The notes below the pieces were generated by a model. The model searched no databases, was not told the DNA's origin, and saw only the letters and a list, made by a program, of their open reading frames with translations. From Phytoactinopolyspora alkaliphila (GTDB taxonomy: Bacteria; Actinomycetota; Actinomycetes; Jiangellales; Jiangellaceae), in NCBI RefSeq assembly GCF_010550695.1, contig NZ_JAAGOB010000005.1:1-59536 (forward strand): a DNA stretch of 59,536 nt, read 5' to 3'. A program made the translations under genes and the position numbers. The number at the start of each line of letters is the position of its first letter. Position 1 is the first letter of the stretch. Shown here in pieces: positions 32,494 to 41,400 of this stretch.

Positions 32494-33648
32494 ATGAGCG
32501 TTCGAGAAGTCAACCGGCTCACGTCGACGTGGCTCGCGCAGAGCTCTGACGAAGCTCCCGGGGTCGTGTCCGCTGCTGGGTTGTGGCCCCTTCTAGCGCT
32601 ACTGGCGCACGCCGCCGACGAGCCGGGCCGCAGCGAGCTCGCGGAGGCCGTCGGGCTGCCGGCAGGGCAGTGCGCGGACGCCGCCGGCGAGCTCCTCAGA
32701 CTCATGGACGAGGTGCCCGGTGTCGACGCCGCGCTCGGAGTGTGGGCTCAAGCCGCGGCGAGGATCGATCCCGAGTGGGCGGCAAGCCTCCCACCGGGCG
32801 CGTGGGGCGAGCTCACGGGTCGGCCTGCCACCGACCAGCCCGTCCTGGACACCTGGGCCAGTGAGAAGACACGTGGCTTGATCGAGCGGTTTCCGGTAGA
32901 GGTCCGGGCGGACACGGGCCTCGTCCTCGCGACCGCCGTCGCCTTGCGGACCACCTGGACCGCACCGTTCGCCGACGAGCCGCTGAGGCCGCGAGCCGGA
33001 GCCTGGGCCGGACAGCGGCTCGCCGGCCTGACTCGCACTACCGGTGAGCTGGACGATCTGCGCGTCGCGGACACGCCGGCCGGAGCCCTGACCGTGACGC
33101 GTGTCGAAGGAGACAACGGGCTCGACGTGTATCTCGCGCTCGGCGAATCGGGCCGGGCAGCGGCGGACGTGCTCCCAGCTGCGATCTCAGTCCTGGCCGG
33201 GGACGGCCCGGTCGTCAACGGTGCGGAGATCCTCGACGGCCACGGCGAGGCGCCCGGCGTCGAGAGGGTCCGTGCCCAGCGCCGGAGTCTCGCGGTCACG
33301 TCGACGCGTTTCACCGTCCGGTCGGACCATGACCTGCACGCACACGCCAAGCTGTTCGGTCTCGAGACGGTCAGCAGGGGGCCCGGAGGCCACTTCTCGC
33401 GTATCGGCGCCGTGCCAATGCGTGTCGATCAGGCCCGGCAGTCCGCCGTGGCCATCTTCAGCGCGACGGGCTTCGAAGCGGCGGCCGTGACCGCTGTCGG
33501 TATGCGCATGGTCTCCATGCCGGTTTACCGCGAGCGTGGGCTGCGGGTCACCTACGACCGGCCGTTCGGCTTCGTCGCGGTGCACCGTGCCACGGGTATG
33601 GCGCTGTTCGCCGGCTGGGTGGGCACCGCGGAACGTGCCGAGCGCTGA
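32494..33648 (+). CDS. Serpin-family protein
   Basis: A 384-residue serpin-like protein with no signal peptide. It shows VLATAVALRTTWTAPF (serpin breach/s6A-like), FSATGFEAAAVTAV (hinge of the reactive-centre loop) and LRVTYDRPFGFVAVHRATGMALFAGWVG (the typical C-terminal strand pair, F..DRPF.F and lF.G.v). Serpins trap proteases by loop insertion. By counting from the hinge, P14 is Phe instead of the usual Thr, and the scissile region lies near GMRMVSMP. Start ATG 32494; ribosome site weak (GGGGA). Its 3' end overlaps the DedA frame on the other strand. Confidence 0.78.
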   Translation: MSVREVNRLTSTWLAQSSDEAPGVVSAAGLWPLLALLAHAADEPGRSELAEAVGLPAGQCADAAGELLRLMDEVPGVDAALGVWAQAAARIDPEWAASLPPGAWGELTGRPATDQPVLDTWASEKTRGLIERFPVEVRADTGLVLATAVALRTTWTAPFADEPLRPRAGAWAGQRLAGLTRTTGELDDLRVADTPAGALTVTRVEGDNGLDVYLALGESGRAAADVLPAAISVLAGDGPVVNGAEILDGHGEAPGVERVRAQRRSLAVTSTRFTVRSDHDLHAHAKLFGLETVSRGPGGHFSRIGAVPMRVDQARQSAVAIFSATGFEAAAVTAVGMRMVSMPVYRERGLRVTYDRPFGFVAVHRATGMALFAGWVGTAERAER

Positions 33649-34320
33649 TCGTGACGGCGCCGGTGCTGCGCTGAGCGTGGTGGGCGCCGCATGCTGTCCG
33701 GAGAGCCCGGGACGGGAGCGGGCCCGGGCTGCCATCCGTCGCCGTGTGCGCAGCACCGCATGCACGGCCGCGATCCATACCCCGGCGAGTACCGCGATCG
33801 CCACGCCGATGACCGACTGCAGCCACATCGGCGCGTCGGTGACGGTTCCCGTCGCGTAGCCGACGCCCACCATCCAAGCGGCCCACACGATGCCGCCGAT
33901 CCCGCTGAAGACGAGGAACACGCGCCGGGACACTCCCGCCAGGCCCGCCGCTGCCGAGCTTGCGGTGCGGCCCAGTGGGACGAACCGCCCTGCGACGATG
34001 GCCATCGCACTGGCCGAACCCATTCTCGAGTACGCGTGTTCGGCCCCACGTTGGATCCGGCGGCCGAGCCGGGACCGGTCAAGCGCGCCGGGCAGCCGGT
34101 GGCGGCCCAGCGAGTACACGGCGTAGTCACCGGCCAGTGCTCCGGCGACCGCGGCGGCCACTGCCCAGCCAGCGTTGAACGCGCCCCCTGCCGCGAGTGT
34201 GCCGGCCGTCACCAGGGCGACCTCGGACGGCACGGCGGGGATCATGGCATCGAAGGCCACCAGCAGGGCGATGACGAGATACGCGAGAACGGGAATGGCG
34301 ACGAGTGCGGTGAGTTCCAC
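33187..34320 (-). CDS. DedA-family membrane protein with long antisense-overlapping tail
   Basis: Residues 1 to about 205 are a DedA/SNARE-associated membrane protein (undecaprenyl-phosphate or phospholipid flippase family): FDAMIPAVPSEVALVTAGTL, AGDYAVYSLGRHRL, AGRFVPLGRTASSAAAGLAG (catalytic Arg loop F-P-x-x-R) and hydrophobic C-terminal helices. The frame then stays open for another ~170 residues of Arg/Pro/Asp-rich sequence running antisense through the serpin gene. GTG at 34320 is the likely start (VELTALVAIPVL). The tail is unlike any DedA protein; the true stop may have been lost by mutation or sequencing error. Confidence 0.7.
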   Translation of the reverse strand: MELTALVAIPVLAYLVIALLVAFDAMIPAVPSEVALVTAGTLAAGGAFNAGWAVAAAVAGALAGDYAVYSLGRHRLPGALDRSRLGRRIQRGAEHAYSRMGSASAMAIVAGRFVPLGRTASSAAAGLAGVSRRVFLVFSGIGGIVWAAWMVGVGYATGTVTDAPMWLQSVIGVAIAVLAGVWIAAVHAVLRTRRRMAARARSRPGLSGQHAAPTTLSAAPAPSRSALGTFRGAHPAGEQRHTRGTVHRDEAERPVVGDPQPTLAVNRHGDHAHTDSGHGRRFEARRAEDGHGGLPGLIDTHWHGADTREVASGPPADRLETEQLGVCVQVMVRPDGETRRRDRETPALGTDPLDAGRLAVAVEDLRTVDDRAVPGQD

Positions 34321-34384
34321 ACAGGTCAGCCTGTGGGCCGGTAGCGGCCGGCACAACCCTGAGACGGGGAAGTTCAGGGAAACC

Positions 34385-34399
34385 TCGGGGTAACCCCGA
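34385..34399 (-). terminator. Possible topA terminator
   Basis: TCGGGG-TAA-CCCCGA is a perfect 6-bp inverted repeat, 31 bp beyond the topA stop and before the DedA start. On the transcript strand GTTTCCC follows; no T run. Confidence 0.45.
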
Positions 34400-34429
34400 A
34401 CCTCCGCCCCGTGGTGGAGACGAACGGCC

Positions 34430-37075
34430 TCAGGATTGCGGCCGAGCCGCCCGCTTCTTCGGCGCCGCCGTCTTCTTGGCGCGTTTCTTCGGTGCGGGTC
34501 CCTTGGCGCGCTTCTCGGCGATGAGTTCCGCGCCCCGTTCCAGCGTGAGCTGTTCGATGGAAGTGCCGCGGGGAATCGTCACATTGGTCTCGCCGTCGGT
34601 GATGTACGGTCCGAACCGGCCGTCCTTCACGACGAGTGGCTGACCGCTGGCAGGATCCGTACCGAGCTCCTTCAGCGGAGGAGTGGCTGCCCGGGCTCCG
34701 CGCCGGCCCTTGGGCTGGGCGAAGAGCTTCTCGGCCTCCTCGACCGTGACAGTGAACAAGGACTCTTCGTCCGGCAGCGACCGCGAGTCGGTGCCCTTCT
34801 TCACATACGGACCGTACCGGCCGTTGGTGGCGATGATCTCGTTGCCATCCGCGTCCTTGCCCACCGTTCGGGGCAGGGTGAGCAGCCGGAGGGCGTCGTC
34901 GAGCGTCAGCGTCTCCAGACTCATGGTCTTGAACAGCGACGCGGTGGGGGGCTTCGTGCCCTTCGGCGCGTCCTCGGGCAAGATCTCGGTGACGTAGGGC
35001 CCGTACCGGCCGGACTTCGCCACCACCGGCCGTCCCGTGTCCGGATTGACACCGAGCTCACGGTCGCCGTTGCCGGCTTCGAGTAGCTCGCGTGCCTTCT
35101 CGACCGACATCTCGTCCGGCGGCAGGTCCTCCGGGATGCTACCCCGGTTCCCGTCCTCGTCCTCCAGATACGGCCCGTAACGGCCGACCCGTACGGTGAT
35201 GCCTTCACCGATGGGGAACGACGAGATCCCACGGGCATCGATCTCGCCGAGATTGTCGGCCAGGTTCTTCAAGCCCGCGACGTTGGCATCACCGTGCCAG
35301 AACTGGCCCAGTTCGGCGACGCGGTCTGCCCGGCCTGCGGCGATCTCGTCGAGCACGTCTTCCATCTTCGCGGTGAAGGTGTAGTCGATCAGCCGGGTGA
35401 AGTGCTCTTCGAGGAGGCGCACCACGGCGAACGCCAGCCACGCCGGGACCAGGGCGTTACCACGCTTGAACACGTAGCCCCGGTCGAGGATGGTGCGGAT
35501 GATCGACGCGTACGTGGACGGTCGTCCGATCTCCCGGTCTTCCAGTTCCTTGACCAGCGTGGCCTCGGTGTAGCGAGCAGGCGGCTTGGTGGTGTGACCC
35601 TCGGGCTCGACCCCCGCGGCGGTGAGGTCCTGGCCCTCTGCGAGGTGCGGCAGCCGCTTCTCGCGATCGTCCAGCTCCGCCTCGGGGTCGTCGGCGCCCT
35701 CCACGTAGGCCTTGAGGAAGCCGTGGAAGGTGATGGTGCGCCCGGAAGCGCCGAACTCCGCGGTCTCACCACTGGTGGCGGTGGCTCCCACGCGGACGGT
35801 GAGCGTCTCACCCTTGGCGTCGCGCATCTGAGAGGCGACGGTACGCATCCAGATCAGCTCGTACAGCCGGTACTCGTCGTCGCGAAGCCCGGTTTCGCCA
35901 GGTGTGCGGAAGGAATCTCCGGCGGGCCGGATCGCCTCGTGTGCCTCCTGGGCGTTCTTGACCTTGCTGGCGTACACCCGGGGTGCGTCCGGCAGGTAGT
36001 CCGGCCCGTACAGTTCCCGGACCTGTGCCCGGGCTGCGGCGACGGCCGACTCGGAGAGTGTCGTGGAGTCGGTACGCATATAGGTGATGAAGCCGTTCTC
36101 GTACAGCCGCTGAGCCACCTGCATAGTGCGCGCGGCACCATAACCGAGCTTGCGCGAGGCCTCCTGCTGGAGGGTAGTGGTGCGGAAGGGCGCGTACGGG
36201 CGACGGGTGTACGGTTTGGACTCGACCGACCGGACCTGGTAGCCGACCGTGCTCAGGGCGTCGGCGAGCGCTCGTGCCCGGGTCTCGTCCAGCACGACGA
36301 CATCGCCGCGCCCCTTGGTCTGACCGGAGGCGTCGAAGTCGCGGCCGGAGGCTACCCGCGCGCCGTCGACACTGATCAGCTTCGCCTCGAACGAGCTGGG
36401 CTCGTCGGCGCTTCCGGTGTCGAGGGTGGCAGTCAGATCCCAGTACGACGCCGCGGTGAACGCCATGCGTTCACGTTCGCGGTCGACCACCAGGCGAGTG
36501 GCCACGCTCTGCACCCGGCCCGCGGACAGGCCTTGCATGACCTTTCGCCACAGCACAGGGGAGATCTGGTAGCCGTAGAGCCGGTCGACGATGCGGCGGG
36601 TCTCCTGCGCGTCCACCAGGTCCTCGTCGATCTCGCGCGGACTCTCGACGGCGGTGCGGATGGCGTCGCGGGTGATCTCGTGGAAGACCATCCGGCGCAC
36701 CGGGACCTTCGGCTTGAGCTCTTCGCGCAGGTGCCAGGCGATCGCCTCACCCTCGCGGTCCTCATCCGTGGCGAGCAGGAGCTCGTCGGCGTCCTTGAGC
36801 AACGACTTGAGCTTGCGAACCTGGTCTTTCGCGCGGCCGGCGGGAACGATGTAGAAGGGCTCGAACTCGCCCTGCACGTCGACGCCGACGGGGTCGCCGT
36901 AGCGGTCGCGCTGGGCCTCGGGGACATCGGTCTTCTTGGACGGCAGATCGCGGATGTGACCCAGTGAGGACTCCACGATGTAGCCGTCGCCAAGGTAGCC
37001 GGCGATGGTCTTGGCCTTCGCCGGCGACTCCACGACGACGAGGCGGCGTCCCGCCCCGTTCGTGCTCTGTGCCAT
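34430..37075 (-). CDS. topA: DNA topoisomerase I (type IA)
   Basis: An 881-residue enzyme that relaxes negative supercoils. The TOPRIM domain starts LVVVESPAKAKTIAGYLG and has ATDEDREGEAIAWHL (metal acidic triad); the catalytic Tyr is in GFITYMRTDST. The C-terminal third has several Topo-C repeats with the RYGPYV motif (four or five copies), then a Lys/Arg-rich tail (KKRAKKTAAPKKRAARPQS), the actinobacterial form that replaces zinc fingers and aids processivity. ATG at 37075 follows GAGGGG. Confidence 0.97.
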   Translation of the reverse strand: MAQSTNGAGRRLVVVESPAKAKTIAGYLGDGYIVESSLGHIRDLPSKKTDVPEAQRDRYGDPVGVDVQGEFEPFYIVPAGRAKDQVRKLKSLLKDADELLLATDEDREGEAIAWHLREELKPKVPVRRMVFHEITRDAIRTAVESPREIDEDLVDAQETRRIVDRLYGYQISPVLWRKVMQGLSAGRVQSVATRLVVDRERERMAFTAASYWDLTATLDTGSADEPSSFEAKLISVDGARVASGRDFDASGQTKGRGDVVVLDETRARALADALSTVGYQVRSVESKPYTRRPYAPFRTTTLQQEASRKLGYGAARTMQVAQRLYENGFITYMRTDSTTLSESAVAAARAQVRELYGPDYLPDAPRVYASKVKNAQEAHEAIRPAGDSFRTPGETGLRDDEYRLYELIWMRTVASQMRDAKGETLTVRVGATATSGETAEFGASGRTITFHGFLKAYVEGADDPEAELDDREKRLPHLAEGQDLTAAGVEPEGHTTKPPARYTEATLVKELEDREIGRPSTYASIIRTILDRGYVFKRGNALVPAWLAFAVVRLLEEHFTRLIDYTFTAKMEDVLDEIAAGRADRVAELGQFWHGDANVAGLKNLADNLGEIDARGISSFPIGEGITVRVGRYGPYLEDEDGNRGSIPEDLPPDEMSVEKARELLEAGNGDRELGVNPDTGRPVVAKSGRYGPYVTEILPEDAPKGTKPPTASLFKTMSLETLTLDDALRLLTLPRTVGKDADGNEIIATNGRYGPYVKKGTDSRSLPDEESLFTVTVEEAEKLFAQPKGRRGARAATPPLKELGTDPASGQPLVVKDGRFGPYITDGETNVTIPRGTSIEQLTLERGAELIAEKRAKGPAPKKRAKKTAAPKKRAARPQS

Positions 37076-37333
37076 CAAATCCCCTCGTTCGTCTCTTCTG
37101 ACCCCTCCTGGACCAACGCACGGTATACGCCGTTGCTTCCGGATGAGTTCCCGGCAGTGCGCGACCCGGTCGAGGTTCGTGGCCCGCAGCGTACGGCCGC
37201 GCGGCTTGCCCTCGCTACCTGTACAGTCCCGGCCCGCCCATGATCAACACCGCACTGTTCCCACGTGAGTGTAAGACCTCGGCGGCCCGGAGCGCTCGAG
37301 TGCCCACGACCAGGACGCCTCTGTGTGATCTTG

Positions 37334-38038
37334 TCAGGGACGTGGACGGGAGCCGAATACGGCCGATCCCACCCTCACCATGGTGGCACCCTCGGCGATG
37401 GCGATGTCCAGATCGGCACTCATACCCATCGACAGGGTGTCCATGCGAACGCCGTCCACCGCGGCGCTCTCGATCTTGTCGCGAGTAGCTCGTAACCGCT
37501 GGTAGCCGGGCCGCACGGCGTCGGGATCGGAACTCATCCGGCCGATGGTCATCAGGCCGCGGACGCGTAGCCGGTCCCGCTTGGCCACGTCGCGAGCAAG
37601 TGCCAGCGCCTGGTCCGGCGGCACCCCGAACTTGCTGGGTTCGCCGGAGACATTGATCTGGAGCAGGACATCGAGCGTCCGGTCGAGCGTCTCGAGCCTC
37701 CGCTGCAGTCTGTCGGCGAGTTCTACGCGGTCCACGGACTGAACGCAGGTGACATACCGCAGGACCTGGTTGACCTTGTTGGTCTGCAGGTGCCCGATGA
37801 AGTGGCGCTCGCAGGGCAGCGTGGATAGGACAGCGTCCTTCTCCGCGAGCTCCTGGACCCGGTTCTCGCCGATCACGCGAGCTCCAGCGTCGATGGCCAC
37901 GGCGATGCGGTCCGCAGGCATCGTTTTCGTGGCCAGAAGGAGGTCCACGTGGCGAGAATCGGTTCCGCCCCCGGCCGCCGCCTGGATGCGGGCGCGCACG
38001 GCGGCGAGGTTGGCTCGGATCTGCTCGTCGGTCAGCAT
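37334..38038 (-). CDS. YggS/PLPBP-family pyridoxal-phosphate homeostasis protein
   Basis: A 234-residue PLP-binding TIM-barrel protein. The PLP Lys is in DLLLATKTMPADRI; GENRVQELAEK, HFIGHLQTNKVN, LLQINVSGEPSKFGV and MDTLSMGMSADLDIAIAEG follow as in the family. It buffers intracellular PLP rather than catalysing a reaction. ATG at 38038 has GAGAGG upstream. Usually linked to division genes; here it is 258 bp beyond topA with nothing recognisable in between. Confidence 0.93.
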   Translation of the reverse strand: MLTDEQIRANLAAVRARIQAAAGGGTDSRHVDLLLATKTMPADRIAVAIDAGARVIGENRVQELAEKDAVLSTLPCERHFIGHLQTNKVNQVLRYVTCVQSVDRVELADRLQRRLETLDRTLDVLLQINVSGEPSKFGVPPDQALALARDVAKRDRLRVRGLMTIGRMSSDPDAVRPGYQRLRATRDKIESAAVDGVRMDTLSMGMSADLDIAIAEGATMVRVGSAVFGSRPRP

Positions 38039-38168
38039 GCTGCCTCTCAACTTAACTGTTCAGGACTCGGCCGTCTGCGTCGCCACGGCATGCCGCCGCG
38101 TCCCTGCCGACATCGCCGGGATGATCAGCCAGACAGTGCCGGTACGCCCCCGGGTCGTTCGGTGGCCC

Positions 38169-38182
38169 TGAATGGCCATTCA
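38169..38182. promoter_or_regulatory. Perfect 14-bp palindrome upstream of the deacetylase-like gene
   Basis: TGAATGGCCATTCA is fully palindromic. It lies 150 bp before the GTG of the following gene; a TATAGA sequence (38281-38286) nearer the gene could be the -10. Candidate operator. The rest of the 294-bp gap 38039-38332 shows no gene. Confidence 0.4.
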
Positions 38183-38332
38183 TGCGCCATCTAATCTGCC
38201 CTGCGCGCGACCGCGAATGCGCTGTTATCGGCACCGTGCCGACTTTCTTCCTACCGTAAGTGTCATTTAAGGATGATTCGTATAGAGTGTCGAAACGCTC
38301 GTCGCCTCTGCCGTCCAGGGAAGGGATCCGCC

Positions 38333-40123
38333 GTGACCGCACGCCCGTCCGTCGCCGTCGTCCTCGCCGAATCGATCACCGCGTCCGCACATGACAACGG
38401 CGCCGACGCTTGGTGGCGCTACGCCACCGAGATCTTCGGCCACCTCCGGGTACCGCTCCATGTGATGACCGACCTGGAGACGGCCGACATCCCTGAGGAC
38501 ATCCGTGTCCTCGTGGTGGCACGTGTGCCGGCGGAAGGACAGTCCGTCCGGGAACGGCTCCAAGCCTGGGTCGACTCGGGCGGTGCCCTGATCACCGTCG
38601 GCGACCCCGCTGGACTGGCCGGACTCGTAGGCGCGTCCGCCGGCACCGTTGTCGAGGCCGGCCATGTGCGGATAGGCGAGGCGGATGTCTGGACCAGCCT
38701 TCCCGACGTCCCGCTCCGCGCTATCGGCGGAGTCCGCCTGGCGGCGATGCCGGACAGCCGGACCCTGGCGTCTTGGGACGACGACGGCGCACCGGCCATC
38801 ACCATGCGCCGGATCGGCCGCGGCGTCGCGATCGCCATAGGTGCCGACGTCTGGCAAAGCGTGGTCCGAATCCAGCAGGGCTATCCCGTCGCCCGGGACG
38901 GGATTCCGGCCACCGATGGCTCCGCCCCCATCGATGACGACATTCTCAAGTGCGAAGACGGGCTGGCGCTCGACATCGAGCGTGACCGTGCCCTGCCGGA
39001 CGGACAGCAGGACAGGCCCGACGGGTACGAGCACGTCTACCCTCCCGCGTCGGGGCTGCCGATGTTTCACCGCCCGCACGCCGACATGTGGCGTTCGGTC
39101 CTGCTGCAATGCGTGTGGTGGGCCGCCGAACAGGCCGATGCCGCCGTGCCGTGGCTGCACTACTGGCCAGCGGGGGTCTCCGCGGTGGCGCACATGTCGC
39201 ATGACGCCGACCAGAACGTCGACGAGCACGGCCGGGCCGCCTTGGACTCGTTCGCCGAAGCCGACGTCCGGGTGACGTGGTGCCAGCTCTTCCCTGGTGG
39301 GTACCTGGCCGACACGTATGCGGCGATCACGGCGGCCGGACACGAGCAGGCGCTGCACTACAACGCCATGCACGACGCTGACATCGCCGAGTGGGGCTGG
39401 CCGCAAATGCGCGCGCAGTACGCGTGGGCACAGGCGGTGACCGGTGCTGAGCGCATCGTGTCTAACAAGAACCACTACACCCGCTGGGAGGGATACACCG
39501 AGTTCTACGAGTGGTGTGAGCGGCTCGGCATCGAGATCGACCAGTCTCGCGGGCCGAGCAAGCAGGGGACCGTGGGTTTCCCCTTTGGAACCGCGCACCT
39601 GTCCTTCCCGATGTCCGGTGCCGAGGATGGCAACCGTTACCACGACGTTCTCAACCTCCCGCTGCACACGCAGGACCTCGCCTGGGCCAGCCATGAGAGC
39701 GTCCGCGACGTGATCCTCGACGCCGTCGAATCGCAGCACGGCGTCGCGCATTTCCTCTTCCACGGGGCGCACCTGCATCGTCGCCCGGAGACCCGCAAGG
39801 CGTGCGTCGCGCTCGCGCACGAGGCCAGGCGACGCGGGATGCCCTGGTGGACCAGTGCTGAACTCAACCGGTGGGAGCGTGCGCGCCGGCAGGTCACGCT
39901 GTCGCTGCGCGACGACGCCGACGGATGGCTGCTCGAGGCGGTCGCCGGAGAGCCGGTGCACGGTGCGGCGATCCTGCTCCTCCTTCCTGGCCGGGAAGGG
40001 CTGCCGACGGTGCGGGAAGGAAGCGGGACGCTGTCGACGGTCCGCCGGCACGGACGTGAGTTCGTGGAACTGTCGGCCGACATCCCGGTGGGGAGCAGCA
40101 TCTGGTCACTGGCCCACACGTGA
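38333..40123 (+). CDS. NodB-like polysaccharide deacetylase / GATase-like fusion, unknown role
   Basis: A 596-residue protein without signal peptide. Residues about 1-150 look like a class-I glutamine-amidotransferase/beta-galactosidase-middle fold (VLVVARVPAEGQSVRERLQ, WVDSGGALITVGDP). Residues about 270-520 are a NodB-like deacetylase domain: MSHDADQNVDEHGRAALDSF (metal Asp pair), VTWCQLFPGGYLADTYAAIT, GHEQALHYNAMHDADIAEWG, and FLFHGAHLH near the end. GTG at 38333 follows AGGGAAGGGATC. It overlaps the ceramidase-like gene by 4 nt, so both act on the same substrate. Not a family I know by function. Confidence 0.65.
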   Translation: MTARPSVAVVLAESITASAHDNGADAWWRYATEIFGHLRVPLHVMTDLETADIPEDIRVLVVARVPAEGQSVRERLQAWVDSGGALITVGDPAGLAGLVGASAGTVVEAGHVRIGEADVWTSLPDVPLRAIGGVRLAAMPDSRTLASWDDDGAPAITMRRIGRGVAIAIGADVWQSVVRIQQGYPVARDGIPATDGSAPIDDDILKCEDGLALDIERDRALPDGQQDRPDGYEHVYPPASGLPMFHRPHADMWRSVLLQCVWWAAEQADAAVPWLHYWPAGVSAVAHMSHDADQNVDEHGRAALDSFAEADVRVTWCQLFPGGYLADTYAAITAAGHEQALHYNAMHDADIAEWGWPQMRAQYAWAQAVTGAERIVSNKNHYTRWEGYTEFYEWCERLGIEIDQSRGPSKQGTVGFPFGTAHLSFPMSGAEDGNRYHDVLNLPLHTQDLAWASHESVRDVILDAVESQHGVAHFLFHGAHLHRRPETRKACVALAHEARRRGMPWWTSAELNRWERARRQVTLSLRDDADGWLLEAVAGEPVHGAAILLLLPGREGLPTVREGSGTLSTVRRHGREFVELSADIPVGSSIWSLAHT

Positions 40124-41400
40124 GCGTGCCCGCCCGGCTTTCGCTGGGGATGGACCGCGCTGACATCACTCCGCGGCATCCAGTGCCATTGGCCGGCTAC
40201 GCCACGCGTGCTGAGCTTGGTCCAGCCACCGATGTGTCGGCGCCGCTGCGGTTGCGGACGTTGGCCTTCGGCGCCGGCCGTGAGCGGGCCGTCCTGATCT
40301 CCGCGGACCTCCTCTGGTGGGGGACCGACATCGCCACCCGGGTGCGGCGGGACATCGCCGCCCGATACGGACTCCGGCCCGAGTCCGTCATCCTGCACGC
40401 GACCCACGCGCACTCCGGGCCCCAGACCTCAGCCGGATTCACGGCACTCCTGGGCGACCCCGACGCCGGCTACGTCGCCGAGCTCGAAGCTGCTGCCGTC
40501 GCCAGTGCTGGGCGCGCTCTCGGCTCGGCCGTCGACGTGTGGATGGAGCGTGTGACGTGCGAAGCGGGCATCGGCACCGACAGGCGCAGCGCGAGGAGCG
40601 ACGGCGCCGTCGAACCGGCACCGATCGACAGCGACGTGACCGTGGTGCGGTTCTTCGACGAGCAGCGGACCCGTGCCCTTATGGTCCACCATGCCTGCCA
40701 CCCCGTGGTGCACCACGGAAACGTCGTCACTTCGGATTTCACCGGGGCGGCCATGGACCGGCTGGAAGAGCGTCACGGTGACGTACTCGCCGTCTACCTG
40801 CAGGGCTGCTGTGGCGACGTCAACCCTGATCTCTACCGCGACGGCGTGTTCCGGGACGGTGACCAGTCCTTGGTCGACGAGGTGGGCGGCCGGCTCGCCG
40901 AAGCGGTGGAGAAGGCGTTGAAAGGGGAGCCGACTACGCTGACGGCCACGAGCCCGGCCGCGAGCCAATGGACGGTCGAACTCCCCGTCACGGATGTGCC
41001 CTCCGTGTCCGATCTGCGTAGAGCAGCGCCCGGCGACGGGCTCATGGGGCAATGGGCCCGGCTTCTCCTCGAGGAGCCTCAGCGACTCCGGCCACACGTT
41101 ACAGTGCGACTCAGCCGGCTGCACCTGGCCGATGGACTGACCCTGCTCGGCATGTCCGGAGAACCCGTGAGCGCGTACGGCCTGATGGTGCGGACCATCT
41201 CCGGCGGGTCGGTCCTCCCGTTGGGTTACACGAACGGCATGACGGGTTACCTGGTGACGGCGAGACAACTGGCGGAGGGCGGGTACGAGGCGGCTGAGGC
41301 ACCGTACTACTTCGGTATGCCTGGTCCGCTCGCGCCGGAGGCGGAGGAGATCCTTCGCGACGCACTTCTCGACGCGATCTGGCCCAGCCGGCTCAGCTGA
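40120..41400 (+). CDS. Neutral/alkaline ceramidase-family amidase (N-terminal domain only)
   Basis: A 426-residue zinc amidase of the neutral ceramidase fold (PF04734 N-domain). Visible: GMDRADITPRHPVPLAGYATR, HATHAHSGPQTSAGF (zinc His), MVHHACHPVVHHGNVVTSDFTG and LQGCCGDVNPDL (GDxNP motif), with LLGMSGEPVSAYGL later. The usual C-terminal domain is absent and no signal peptide is seen, so it is cytoplasmic. Such bacterial homologues may hydrolyse N-acyl amides other than ceramide. GTGA overlap with the deacetylase-like gene suggests sequential deacylation of one imported compound. Confidence 0.78.
   Translation: MSVPARLSLGMDRADITPRHPVPLAGYATRAELGPATDVSAPLRLRTLAFGAGRERAVLISADLLWWGTDIATRVRRDIAARYGLRPESVILHATHAHSGPQTSAGFTALLGDPDAGYVAELEAAAVASAGRALGSAVDVWMERVTCEAGIGTDRRSARSDGAVEPAPIDSDVTVVRFFDEQRTRALMVHHACHPVVHHGNVVTSDFTGAAMDRLEERHGDVLAVYLQGCCGDVNPDLYRDGVFRDGDQSLVDEVGGRLAEAVEKALKGEPTTLTATSPAASQWTVELPVTDVPSVSDLRRAAPGDGLMGQWARLLLEEPQRLRPHVTVRLSRLHLADGLTLLGMSGEPVSAYGLMVRTISGGSVLPLGYTNGMTGYLVTARQLAEGGYEAAEAPYYFGMPGPLAPEAEEILRDALLDAIWPSRLS

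Noticed and set aside
33450-33540. Truncated reactive-centre loop in the serpin
   Set aside because: The spacing from hinge to the C-terminal DRPF motif (about 30 residues) is normal or slightly long, so the loop is not shortened.
35294-36967. 557-codon plus-strand frame inside topA
   Set aside because: Antisense shadow of topA; codon composition follows topA third positions, no known domain.
38267-40051. 594-codon minus-strand frame opposite the deacetylase-like gene
   Set aside because: Shadow of the high-GC coding strand; no ribosome site or motif.
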